NCBI RefSeq assembly: GCF_013141915.1
Contig: NZ_SROX01000031.1
Location: forward strand, 1-36,504
Length of the DNA: 36,504 nt
From: Cupriavidus necator
Lineage (GTDB): Bacteria > Pseudomonadota > Gammaproteobacteria > Burkholderiales > Burkholderiaceae
Direction: 5' to 3'
Shown here: in pieces, positions 24,569-30,369 of the stretch
Numbering within the stretch: position 1 is the stretch's first letter
Layout: every line of letters begins with the position of its first letter
Translations under genes and position numbers: made by a program
Notes under the pieces: generated by a model
Told to the model about the DNA's origin: nothing
Databases searched by the model: none
What the model saw: the letters and a program-made list of their open reading frames with translations, nothing else

Positions 24569-24654
24569 CGCGCGATCCTCACCCGATTCCACGGACATTC
24601 GTCCGTCCGGTGCTGGTCACTGCTGCAGTGCATGCATCGGATCCATGGGCTCAT
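24565..24654 (-). CDS. 29-residue CCHC zinc-knuckle microprotein
   Basis: A 29-codon gene with a complete zinc knuckle: CMHCSSDQHRTDEC is C-X2-C-X4-H-X4-C (Cys7, Cys10, His15, Cys20), followed by PWNRVRIAR. The start overlaps the upstream stop as ATGA and the stop overlaps the next start as ATGA, so translation coupling supports it. Zinc knuckles usually bind single-stranded nucleic acid. It lies three genes upstream of NinB, among DNA-processing genes. Confidence 0.65.
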   Translation of the reverse strand: MSPWIRCMHCSSDQHRTDECPWNRVRIAR

Positions 24655-24917
24655 GATTGTTCCTTGAGTGCGCGAATGGCGTCGGCGCAGGCTTCTGCGT
24701 TGAACATTGCCGCATCATCCGAGCCGCTGAAAAACATACTCCTTTCGTCGCAAATCCCCGCCGCCTCTTCCAGCGCAGCCGCGCGCGATGCTTGCCAGGC
24801 TTCCCAATAGCGATGAAGGGCGCCGGGATCGTAAGAGCACACTCCATGCTTCTCATCCCGATACCCTCGCTTCGACCCCACCAGCCACGCCTCAAACCCT
24901 TCCCTTTGCTTGCTCAT
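24651..24917 (-). CDS. Small phage protein of the early operon, unknown
   Basis: An 88-residue protein from the ATG at 24917. Motifs REGFEAWLVGSKRGYRDEK and YWEAWQASRAAALEEAA are of a type found in many phage accessory proteins, with a C-terminal helix (AEACADAIRALKE). No catalytic pattern. Coupled by ATGA on both sides. Confidence 0.65.
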   Translation of the reverse strand: MSKQREGFEAWLVGSKRGYRDEKHGVCSYDPGALHRYWEAWQASRAAALEEAAGICDERSMFFSGSDDAAMFNAEACADAIRALKEQS

Positions 24918-25072
24918 TTCGCATCCTTCGTATAGGCCGGCACATTGCTCGCCAGCGTGAACAGCGGCGGTTGCACTCGGGCTGCGCGCTCGGCTGCTAG
25001 GCGCGTTGCCTGATCGGGCCGATATTCCCTGTAGGCGGGGCTGGGGCACACGGTTCTCTTGGTCTTGGTCAT
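24914..25072 (-). CDS. 52-residue basic protein, unknown
   Basis: A 52-codon gene with AGGGGG 5 bases before the ATG at 25072 and an ATGA overlap with the next gene. The sequence is basic and Pro/Arg-rich (TKTKRTVCPSPAYREYRP, ATRLAAERAARVQPP). No family recognised. Confidence 0.6.
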   Translation of the reverse strand: MTKTKRTVCPSPAYREYRPDQATRLAAERAARVQPPLFTLASNVPAYTKDAK

Positions 25073-25081
25073 GCTGGCCCC

Positions 25082-25558
25082 CTAGACTTGGTGCGTACCC
25101 TCGACACCTCGGCGCATACGGGCGATGGTGCGCTGCTGCAGCCAGTGCTGGGCTTCCTCGATCTTCGTCAGCGCCAGTGCATTCTCGCGACAGGCAAACG
25201 GGCCAGCCTGGAACGAGCGCAAGCGATCGGCAACGATGGCCAGCAGCACTTCCTGCGTGATGCCATTGACGCCCACCTCGGGGATCGGGCCGTTTTGGAA
25301 TAGCACCGTCACGGTGTCCACCCTGTCCAGGCGATCCTGATACGCCATCGTCAGTTCGCTGTGACGTGCCGAGCCGGCGAAGTATTCCTTAGCCTGCTGC
25401 CACATCCTGTGCAGCTTTCCGCCGCTGGGATTGGCGCCCAATTTCATGCCGCTGATCTCGTAGCGGTGATTCGCGCCGCCAGCGCCCGGTTCGTCCGTGA
25501 CCGCGATGGTCAGTTTGTCGTTTGCCGGATTGATGACGTGATCGTTGATGGTTCGCAT
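25082..25558 (-). CDS. Acb2/Tad1-type anti-defence protein (cyclic nucleotide sponge candidate)
   Basis: A 158-residue two-part protein. Residues 97-155 (GVNGITQEVLLAIVADRL, FQAGPFACRENALALTKIEE, HWLQQRTIARMRRGVEGTHQ) match the helical-hairpin domain shared by Acb2 and Tad1, phage proteins that sequester CBASS cyclic oligonucleotides or Thoeris gcADPR. Residues 1-96 (TINDHVINPANDKLTIAVTD, VLFQNGPIPEVG) are a beta-rich domain often fused to this hairpin and sometimes mislabelled as an ABC transporter ATPase; there is no Walker motif. AAGGAG lies 6 bases before the start. It is expressed early, as an anti-defence gene should be. Which signal it binds cannot be told from sequence. Confidence 0.68.
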   Translation of the reverse strand: MRTINDHVINPANDKLTIAVTDEPGAGGANHRYEISGMKLGANPSGGKLHRMWQQAKEYFAGSARHSELTMAYQDRLDRVDTVTVLFQNGPIPEVGVNGITQEVLLAIVADRLRSFQAGPFACRENALALTKIEEAQHWLQQRTIARMRRGVEGTHQV

Positions 25559-25572
25559 AGATTTCTCCTTGG

Positions 25573-25887
25573 TTAGCTAACGTCCTGCACCTTCACACCC
25601 CACCGACCGCGCGTGTCTTTCGCCCAGCCGTGGATCTCCAATTTCCAGCCAGCCTGCCGCACTGCCGGCGTGTTCTCGTGGTCTGCGATCTTCCGGGCCC
25701 GAGAACTCATGTTGCTGCGGCTCGTGGTCTGCACGCCCAGCGTCTCGCCCTCCTTCACTGCTAGCAGGTCGATAAAGCCGAACAGGTCTTGCCTGATCCT
25801 TGCGTGCGGGTTCCACTTCTCGACCACGGCCACCAGATAGCCGCGGCCTTCCAGATACTCCTTGCTGCGTGCCGTCGGGCTGCTCAT
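25573..25887 (-). CDS. Small nuclease-like protein (possible PD-(D/E)XK fold)
   Basis: A 104-residue protein from the ATG at 25887. KEYLEGRGYLVAVVEKWN, then DLFGFIDLLAVKEGETLGVQ, resembles the core of VRR-NUC or Holliday-resolvase-type PD-(D/E)XK nucleases: the helix with Glu, the strand with FGFIDLLA, and the second strand. The expected E/D-X-K is here GVQTTS, with Gln in place of the acidic residue or Lys. It may be a divergent or inactive member. Coupled to the next upstream gene by ATGA. Confidence 0.5.
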   Translation of the reverse strand: MSSPTARSKEYLEGRGYLVAVVEKWNPHARIRQDLFGFIDLLAVKEGETLGVQTTSRSNMSSRARKIADHENTPAVRQAGWKLEIHGWAKDTRGRWGVKVQDVS

Positions 25888-26036
25888 GCACCGCCCCACG
25901 TTTGCACCCACCGCAACCCGCGCTGCAGCGTCTTCACCGCCCATCCGGCTATGGCAAGCGGCAGGAGGAGCAGGCCGGCGAGTGCCCAGACGATGCAAAG
26001 ACCGATGGCGCTCAGTAGAATCACGATCCTGTACAT
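25884..26036 (-). CDS. 50-residue membrane protein
   Basis: A 50-codon gene from the ATG at 26036, with GGGGA 7 bases upstream. One long hydrophobic segment (IVILLSAIGLCIVWALAGLL) runs into a short second one and a basic tail (VKTLQRGLRWVQ), predicting a small inner-membrane protein. Function unknown. Confidence 0.65.
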   Translation of the reverse strand: MYRIVILLSAIGLCIVWALAGLLLLPLAIAGWAVKTLQRGLRWVQTWGGA

Positions 26037-26037
26037 G

Positions 26038-26172
26038 TCAGATCCCCGCAATGTTGGGCAGCACGTCGCTGCGCATGGTTTGCTCGAACGCCAGCTTCCA
26101 GTAATCCGGCTCGGGGTGATGCCAGAACACAAGCGACAGCCAGCCGGCGATCATTTGGTTAGCCCAGTACAT
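26038..26172 (-). CDS. 44-residue protein with strong ribosome site
   Basis: A 44-codon gene opening MYWANQMIAGWLSLVFWHH and ending DVLPNIAGI. GGAGGA lies 6 bases before the ATG at 26172. The start is 14 bases inside the end of the upstream gene and the stop is one base before the next start. The first 17 residues could be a membrane-binding helix. No homologue recalled. Confidence 0.6.
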   Translation of the reverse strand: MYWANQMIAGWLSLVFWHHPEPDYWKLAFEQTMRSDVLPNIAGI

Positions 26173-26362
26173 GTGATTCCTCCACGGTTTTCCAAACATC
26201 GCCCTTCATTGGTGCGATTGCCATGCCGATCAGTAGTCCGGATGCGTGTCGGAACTGCCTGCCATCCCACTGGGCCATGAACTCGATCTGGCGGGATTCG
26301 TCGCTGTAGCGCACGAGTCCGACCGTCTGCGGCGGCTGGGTGAGGGGTCGCCATTCGCTCAT
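26159..26362 (-). CDS. Small phage protein, unknown
   Basis: A 67-residue protein, MSEWRPLTQPPQTVGLVRYS then IEFMAQWDGRQF. The W-x-P-x4-P opening recalls DUF551-like phage proteins, but the match is loose. Coupled by ATGA to the gene upstream. Confidence 0.6.
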   Translation of the reverse strand: MSEWRPLTQPPQTVGLVRYSDESRQIEFMAQWDGRQFRHASGLLIGMAIAPMKGDVWKTVEESHVLG

Positions 26363-26820
26363 GCCGCTTTCCTCCAGTACTCGCGCTCAACCAAGCGGGT
26401 AGCCTTGTCAGCCTCCCCAACCGTGCTCATGCGGAGCTGCTGGCCCCACAGTTCCAGCGCCAGGCGGACTGCGTTCAGCCCTTCGCCGTCCAGAACGAGG
26501 CGGCCGGTTGCCTTGTACCGGGCCTCTGCGCGCTTCATGCCGACCTCAGCTTCAGCGATAGTGGGCAGCGCTTCCGCGCCAATCCCATGCTGAGCAAGGG
26601 TCCAGGCGTGATTGATGCCTCGCGCTACGCTGTTCCATTCGTCCGGCGTGGCCGTGCCCTTGCGCATCTCTTCCAGACCGGACAGAACCGCCGTTTCCAG
26701 TGGCGCTGCCTCGGCATCGGTGATCGGGCTGGCCTTGACATGCGCCATGGTCCTGGCGACGATCAGCTTTGCCATCTTGTTGGGGTCGTGCCGTTTGCGC
26801 GGCTTCTTGTTGCCAGCCAT
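26359..26820 (-). CDS. Early phage protein, helical, unknown
   Basis: A 153-residue protein from the ATG at 26820 (GGGGAG 9 bases upstream). The N-terminus is basic (NKKPRKRHDPNKMAKLIV), and the rest is helical with WNSVARGINHAWTLAQHG and LNAVRLALELWGQQL. Similar unnamed proteins occur in early operons of Burkholderia-type phages. No motif assigns a function. Confidence 0.6.
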   Translation of the reverse strand: MAGNKKPRKRHDPNKMAKLIVARTMAHVKASPITDAEAAPLETAVLSGLEEMRKGTATPDEWNSVARGINHAWTLAQHGIGAEALPTIAEAEVGMKRAEARYKATGRLVLDGEGLNAVRLALELWGQQLRMSTVGEADKATRLVEREYWRKAA

Positions 26821-27182
26821 TACGCCCACTCCCCGCGCAGCTCGTGCCGGAAGGTCGGCAGCGCAATATCAGCCAGCTTCATGCCCCACGCTTGCAGCAG
26901 GCCGGTGAAGTCGACCGGATCCGCAGCGACGCCGTTCTTAACGCGCGCCAGTTCCTTCCGGATCGCGGTCATGTCCGATGGGTGATAGGCGACGCTGTGC
27001 CCACCCACACCGCCGACCGTCTCGACGCGCTCGACCATCTTCAGCACATGCAACGCCAACAGGGTCTGCACCACATGCGAAGCGGCAGCGTGGTGCTTTG
27101 CCGCGAATGCCTTGCAGCGGATCGGCTCCCCGGTCAGGAGTTGTTCCAACACCCTCTGTTTGATTGGTTGCTTTACCGTCAT
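26820..27182 (-). CDS. Winged-helix-like early protein
   Basis: A 120-residue protein from the ATG at 27182. Residues 1-65 look like a winged helix (KQRVLEQLLTGEPIRCKAFA, SHVVQTLLALHVLKMVERVE). The rest is helical. It overlaps the following gene by TAATG and the preceding one by ATGA. It may bind DNA in replication or regulation; no specific family is recognised. Confidence 0.55.
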   Translation of the reverse strand: MTVKQPIKQRVLEQLLTGEPIRCKAFAAKHHAAASHVVQTLLALHVLKMVERVETVGGVGGHSVAYHPSDMTAIRKELARVKNGVAADPVDFTGLLQAWGMKLADIALPTFRHELRGEWA

Positions 27183-27340
27183 TTCGCCCTCTCCTTCGCC
27201 TCTTCCGCCGTCTTGTACGGCCCGCCTACTACCTTGTCCTCGCGCCACAGCATGTAAGTCGCGGCCCCTTGCACATACGCCTTGGTGATCGTCCAAGGGC
27301 CGGAGCGGATGGCGTACCGGGTAATGGCGCGCCAGGTCAC
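27179..27340 (-). CDS. 53-residue early protein with GTG start
   Basis: A 53-codon gene using GTG at 27340, which overlaps the upstream stop as GTGA, with AGGA 5 bases before it. It reads MTWRAITRYAIRSGPWTITK then a strand-turn-helix ending GPYKTAEEAKERAK. The pattern 'conserved small domain ending in AEEAK' is frequent among small phage proteins. Function unknown. Confidence 0.6.
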   Translation of the reverse strand: MTWRAITRYAIRSGPWTITKAYVQGAATYMLWREDKVVGGPYKTAEEAKERAK

Positions 27341-27855
27341 GCTTTCCTCGCGTATGCCTCGTCCAGTCGCCTCAGCGCCGCTATCTCATCGCCTCCGGCG
27401 TGGCCTACAGCCGCAGCGATCAGCGCGCACAAGCCGGGGAGTCCGTCGCTAACCTCCATGGCGCCAGCGCGTTTCGCGCGACTCTTGGCGATAGCGTCTC
27501 GGCTGCGCTGCACGTACTCCGATCGCAAGGTGGCGCTCATCTCGATCTGAGGCACGTTCTGCGGCGGATTCCATTTGCGCGGCGCTGCAGCCTTGCACGC
27601 CTCGCGGAACTCAGGCAGCGTCGGCGGCCAGGTCTTGTTCCTCTCTGTCACCTTCGCCAGCGCTGCCATTACGACGCCGCGATCGAACTCCCGCAGGCCG
27701 TTCAACCAGACAGAGCGGGCAGTTGCCACCCCCATGTCCTCACCGTTGGCATCCACCTGGCCAATCCGGTAGGCGTCCAGCACCTTGTTGCCGTACATCC
27801 CGTGCAGCAGCATGAACAGTCGCTTGACCTGCACTTCGTCCATTTGGTCAGACAT
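27337..27855 (-). CDS. Lambda P-like helicase loader
   Basis: A 172-residue protein with GGAGGT 6 bases before the ATG at 27855. The segment VKRLFMLLHGMYGNKVLDAY, followed by ARSVWLNGLREFDRGVVMAA and WPPTLPEFREACKA, fits phage replication P proteins, which deliver host DnaB to the origin-bound initiator. It overlaps the initiator gene upstream by 8 bases, the O-P arrangement of lambda. Confidence 0.72.
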   Translation of the reverse strand: MSDQMDEVQVKRLFMLLHGMYGNKVLDAYRIGQVDANGEDMGVATARSVWLNGLREFDRGVVMAALAKVTERNKTWPPTLPEFREACKAAAPRKWNPPQNVPQIEMSATLRSEYVQRSRDAIAKSRAKRAGAMEVSDGLPGLCALIAAAVGHAGGDEIAALRRLDEAYARKA

Positions 27856-28624
27856 CGATCACCTCCCTCTGCGGCAGATCCGGGAAACCGAAGATCGCAG
27901 CCGCAGCGGCACTCCGGTCGTTACGTGGGCCGGCAGGCTGAGCGCGCGCCGACTTCAACGGGAACAGCCCAAGCCAGCCATTCAGGGTCGATTGCTCGAG
28001 CACAGCCCTTGGGTCGTTGCCTAGGGCGCGCAGTTCGTCCAGCTTGGTGACAGCCAGGCGCATCGCCGCTTCCGTGAGCGGCTTGCGCTGGCCTTTGCGC
28101 ATGGCGGCAAAGTCTTCCCACGCATCAGCGGGAATCCAATCCGGCAAGGCGAAAGACGGCTTGGCCGGCTTTTGCGCCTTTGTTGTTTGTTCTTCTTTAT
28201 GGTTACTGGTTACTGGATACTGGATAGCTTTCGTTTGGGTTATGTTTTGGGTATCCGAAACCGAACCCACTGGGTTACCCACTGGGTTTTCTGTCGTCTG
28301 CTTACGCGGGCGGCCACCCGACTTTCCATTCATCCGATTCTTCTCTGCCTGCTCCCGATAGGCGACGATCTGGTCTTCGATCTTCGACTGGAACAGCTTC
28401 CCGTCTACCGCCTCAAAGAACTCTCCCGCGACCTTGTGCACCGCCTGGCGCTCGAGATCCGAGAAGGCGCCGGCAATACGGCACAGCGCATCAAGTTCGG
28501 CCGGGAGCGGCTTCTCGGTGGCGTAGTAGTAGTCGATAAGATCGTTGTACGCACCACGCTCGGTCAGGCTCAGGTGCCTGGTCGAGCTAGCGAAGTCGCC
28601 AACGTTCTTGCTGAAATACTTCAT
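27848..28624 (-). CDS. Replication initiator-like protein with DUF1376 domain
   Basis: A 258-residue protein from the ATG at 28624 (GGAAG upstream). Residues 1-90 are DUF1376 (YFSKNVGDFASSTRHLSLTE, GAYNDLIDYYYATEKPLP), a winged-helix domain of phage replication proteins. A low-complexity linker of about 60 residues (PVGNPVGSVSDTQNITQ onward) separates it from a C-terminal domain (WEDFAAMRKGQRKPLTEAA, STLNGWLGLFPL). It stands in the lambda O position, directly before the P-like gene. The linker DNA carries iteron-like repeats and an AT-rich tract, so the origin is probably inside this gene, as in lambda. Confidence 0.75.
   Translation of the reverse strand: MKYFSKNVGDFASSTRHLSLTERGAYNDLIDYYYATEKPLPAELDALCRIAGAFSDLERQAVHKVAGEFFEAVDGKLFQSKIEDQIVAYREQAEKNRMNGKSGGRPRKQTTENPVGNPVGSVSDTQNITQTKAIQYPVTSNHKEEQTTKAQKPAKPSFALPDWIPADAWEDFAAMRKGQRKPLTEAAMRLAVTKLDELRALGNDPRAVLEQSTLNGWLGLFPLKSARAQPAGPRNDRSAAAAAIFGFPDLPQREVIDV
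28168..28288. repeat. Iteron-like repeats and AT-rich tract (probable replication origin)
   Basis: Within the initiator gene: two near-adjacent copies of ACCCACTGGGT (28265-28275 and 28277-28287), elements GGGTTAT and GGGTATC (28237-28255), and a 7-bp tandem GGTTACT-GGTTACT-GGATACT-GGATA (28201-28226). Next to these is a purine/pyrimidine-biased AT-rich tract (28168-28200). A further AACCCACTGGGTT lies at 28665-28677. Confidence 0.5.
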
Positions 28625-28678
28625 GTCGCTTCCGTCTTGGGATTCGTCTCGCATACCCAAACAAAACCCACTGGGTTA

Positions 28679-29182
28679 TTACGCATGTCGGCCACGGAGA
28701 AATTCCTCCATGGTTTTTCGGCCCTTCGCCCGGTTGCACGGATCGCAGAGCGCCTGGAGGTTCTCCTCTTCGCAGGAGCCGCCGCGCACAACCGGCACGA
28801 CGTGATCGACAACAAGATCCTCCGTCACGCCACAAGCAGCGCAGGAGGCGCCCTCAAGAATTCGGCGACGCACTTCTCTCCCAAGACTCTTGCGGGTGGC
28901 GCTAACAGAGCAGAAGCCATTCAGCATCAGGACGCCATCGTGGTCTCGCAGCCAGTCAACATCACGTAGGGCTTCGGCGAACCCGGAGACGTGGAGGAAG
29001 CTATTGACCGTGCGAAGGTCAGCCTTGAGCTTTCCGTACTTGCCGTACTGCTTAAACCAGCCAGCAAGCCGGTAGAGATGGAACACAACGGTCTCCGACT
29101 CGAGATCTACGGCTTTAGCGATGCGCCAGACTTTCGGCAGATTGTCGAGTCCGCTGCGCAGCTTGATCCATTCGGCGGCCAT
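28679..29182 (-). CDS. Replication-type N-terminal domain fused to HNH endonuclease
   Basis: A 167-residue protein from the ATG at 29182, which overlaps the previous stop as TAATG with GGAG 9 bases upstream. Residues 1-95 (EWIKLRSGLDNLPKVWRIAK, VVFHLYRLAGWFKQYG, GFAEALRDVDWL) look like the winged-helix head of phage replication initiators. Residues 100-160 are an HNH nuclease with zinc-ligand pairs CAAC (114/117) and CDPC (146/149), catalytic DH at 126-127 and Asn150. It is next to the DUF1376 initiator. It may nick DNA at the origin, or be a homing-type nuclease that captured a replication domain. Confidence 0.75.
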   Translation of the reverse strand: MAAEWIKLRSGLDNLPKVWRIAKAVDLESETVVFHLYRLAGWFKQYGKYGKLKADLRTVNSFLHVSGFAEALRDVDWLRDHDGVLMLNGFCSVSATRKSLGREVRRRILEGASCAACGVTEDLVVDHVVPVVRGGSCEEENLQALCDPCNRAKGRKTMEEFLRGRHA

Positions 29183-29487
29183 TACAGCGAGCTCCACTCA
29201 TCCGCTAGGCGGAGCAGCTTGGCCCAGCGGCCCGAGCCGGTCTTGGCTTCGCCGGCTTCTACGAGCACGCCCTTGGTAACGAGAGAATTGCAGCGCCCGC
29301 AGATGCCTGATTCCTTCCTCGCTAGCGCGATAGACAGGCGCTCGCGGGTCACAGAGAACCGCTTGCCCGTGTTGCGCTCCATGTCGGCCATCAGGTCGAC
29401 AATCTCTTGCTCGCGTGCTTGGAGGTAGGCCTTCACCGGCAGAGAGCGGTAGGCGTACAGGGATGTTTCAGCGACTGCCGTTCTCAT
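29182..29487 (-). CDS. Small winged-helix-like early protein
   Basis: A 101-residue protein from the ATG at 29487. The C-terminal part (RLSIALARKESGICGRCNSL, KGVLVEAGEAKTGSGRWAKL) reads as a winged helix in which the wing follows GR-NSL. The N-terminal SLYAYRSLPVKAYLQAREQE is shared with other small phage proteins of this region. Probable DNA-binding regulator or replication accessory; coupled by ATGA to the gene upstream. Confidence 0.6.
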   Translation of the reverse strand: MRTAVAETSLYAYRSLPVKAYLQAREQEIVDLMADMERNTGKRFSVTRERLSIALARKESGICGRCNSLVTKGVLVEAGEAKTGSGRWAKLLRLADEWSSL

Positions 29488-29852
29488 GCTGCGGACCTCA
29501 TGGCTTCGATCTGCGATTCCAGCTCGCGGATGCGGCGCTGCTCCGGCGTCTCGACCACCGACCGGAAACCGCAGATGCTGTCTTCGTACTGGCGGATCGC
29601 CCAGTTGCCGCACAGGGCCTGGAACTTGATGCGGAAGTCGAACGGCAGATACTTCTTGCCGCTCAGGATGTTGGAGAGGTGCGACTTCGGCATGCCGAGG
29701 ATTGCAGCGGCATCGCTCAGGCTGTAACGCACGCGGCGTTTCGCCCAGCAAAGAACCGTTGCATCCGCCTCGTTGCGCAGGCGAGCAATGAATTGCTCAG
29801 CAACCATTTCCGGCTCTCCGACGACTTCGAAAAACGGCATTTCGCGTTGCAT
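29484..29852 (-). CDS. HTH regulator in the CII position
   Basis: A 122-residue protein with AGGGGAG 7 bases before the start. A helix-turn-helix (YSLSDAAAILGMPKSHLSNI) is followed by a helical tail (ETPEQRRIRELESQIEAM) that may oligomerise. It is the first gene after the terminator pair that follows cro, the place of lambda cII. Two GTTCCAC repeats 21 bp apart lie directly upstream and may be its sites. The CII role is inferred from position; the sequence is not obviously CII. Confidence 0.6.
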   Translation of the reverse strand: MQREMPFFEVVGEPEMVAEQFIARLRNEADATVLCWAKRRVRYSLSDAAAILGMPKSHLSNILSGKKYLPFDFRIKFQALCGNWAIRQYEDSICGFRSVVETPEQRRIRELESQIEAMRSAA

Positions 29853-29872
29853 CTGTTCGCTCCCCTACACAA

Positions 29873-29900
29873 GTTCCACCTGTTCTCGGTGGTGTTCCAC
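29873..29900. repeat. Direct repeats GTTCCAC spaced two helical turns apart
   Basis: GTTCCAC occurs at 29873-29879 and 29894-29900, 21 bp apart, with a small CCACC/GGTGG hairpin between and overlapping them. The site lies in the leader of the CII-position gene. It could be an activator or operator site, or part of an antitermination signal. Confidence 0.35.
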
Positions 29901-29915
29901 GTGCTAATTCGTCAC

Positions 29916-29939
29916 AAAAAAACGATGATCTAGTCATCG
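29916..29939 (-). terminator. Terminator after cro (tR1-like), second hairpin
   Basis: Minus-strand CGATGA-CTAGA-TCATCG stem followed by seven T residues. With the hairpin at 29951-29969 it would stop PR transcripts after cro unless antiterminated. Confidence 0.8.
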
Positions 29940-29950
29940 CCACTTCTTAC

Positions 29951-29969
29951 CGCCCCCTCGCTGGGGGCG
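29951..29969 (-). terminator. GC hairpin after cro, first of pair
   Basis: CGCCCCC-AGCGA-GGGGGCG, a 7-bp GC stem 12 bases past the cro stop codon, without a U tract. It probably reinforces the following terminator or pauses polymerase. Confidence 0.5.
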
Positions 29970-29980
29970 ACCTTATGAAA

Positions 29981-30283
29981 TCAAGCCTTCTTGCTCTTCC
30001 GCTTCTTGCTCAGCGCAACCTTGGGCTGCACGTCGTCAATCGCCTGAACCTTTTCCACTGCGTCAACCAATTCCGGCCAGACTCGTTCAACCACTTCTTG
30101 ACTGAACATTTCCTTGCGCGTGACAAGACCGTTTGTTGCGTCCTCGATCGCTCGGCCAAACGGAATCGGAACCGGACGTTCGCCACTCGCCCATCGACTA
30201 AGATCAGGGGCGTGTGCGTTGATGGCTTTAGCTAGGGCTGCAAGCCGTCCGCGCTTTCCGGATAGGTATGTTTTGAGATCCAT
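29981..30283 (-). CDS. Cro/YdaS-like repressor
   Basis: A 100-residue protein from the ATG at 30283. The segment DLKTYLSGKRGRLAALAKAI, then NAHAPDLSRWASGERPVPIP, is the YdaS/Cro helix-turn-helix; such proteins are the Cro equivalents of many proteobacterial prophages. The C-terminus is very basic (SKKRKSKKA). It is transcribed from PR, divergent from cI, with three operator sites between. Confidence 0.8.
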   Translation of the reverse strand: MDLKTYLSGKRGRLAALAKAINAHAPDLSRWASGERPVPIPFGRAIEDATNGLVTRKEMFSQEVVERVWPELVDAVEKVQAIDDVQPKVALSKKRKSKKA

Positions 30284-30289
30284 GGCTTG

Positions 30290-30318
30290 ACTATAGCGAA
30301 TCGCTAAAAGAAAGGCAA
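30290..30318 (-). promoter_or_regulatory. PR promoter for cro and the early operon
   Basis: Minus-strand TTGCCT (30313-30318), 17-bp spacer, TATAGT (30290-30295). The spacer contains a perfect operator palindrome. The start codon of cro lies 7 bases beyond the -10, so the leader is extremely short. Confidence 0.8.
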
Positions 30319-30355
30319 TAGCGATTCGCACATTTATTTGTTTAGCGCTTTGCTA
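30294..30355. promoter_or_regulatory. Right operator cluster (OR1-OR3)
   Basis: Three copies of a 13-bp palindrome: TAGCGAATCGCTA at 30294-30306 (perfect), TAGCGATTCGCAC at 30319-30331 and TAGCGCTTTGCTA at 30343-30355 (each with two mismatches). Centres are 25 and 24 bp apart. The first overlaps the PR spacer, the last the start of cI. This is the layout of a lambda-type switch. Confidence 0.85.
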
Positions 30356-30369
30356 TGGAATGGCGCCCC

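Noticed and set aside
28621..28686. A 21-codon frame (MRNNPVGFVWVCETNPKTEAT) between the HNH gene and the initiator gene, with an ATGA overlap to the latter
   Set aside because: No ribosome site, and its sequence is explained by the ACCCACTGGGT repeat it contains. It is more likely a by-product of that DNA element.
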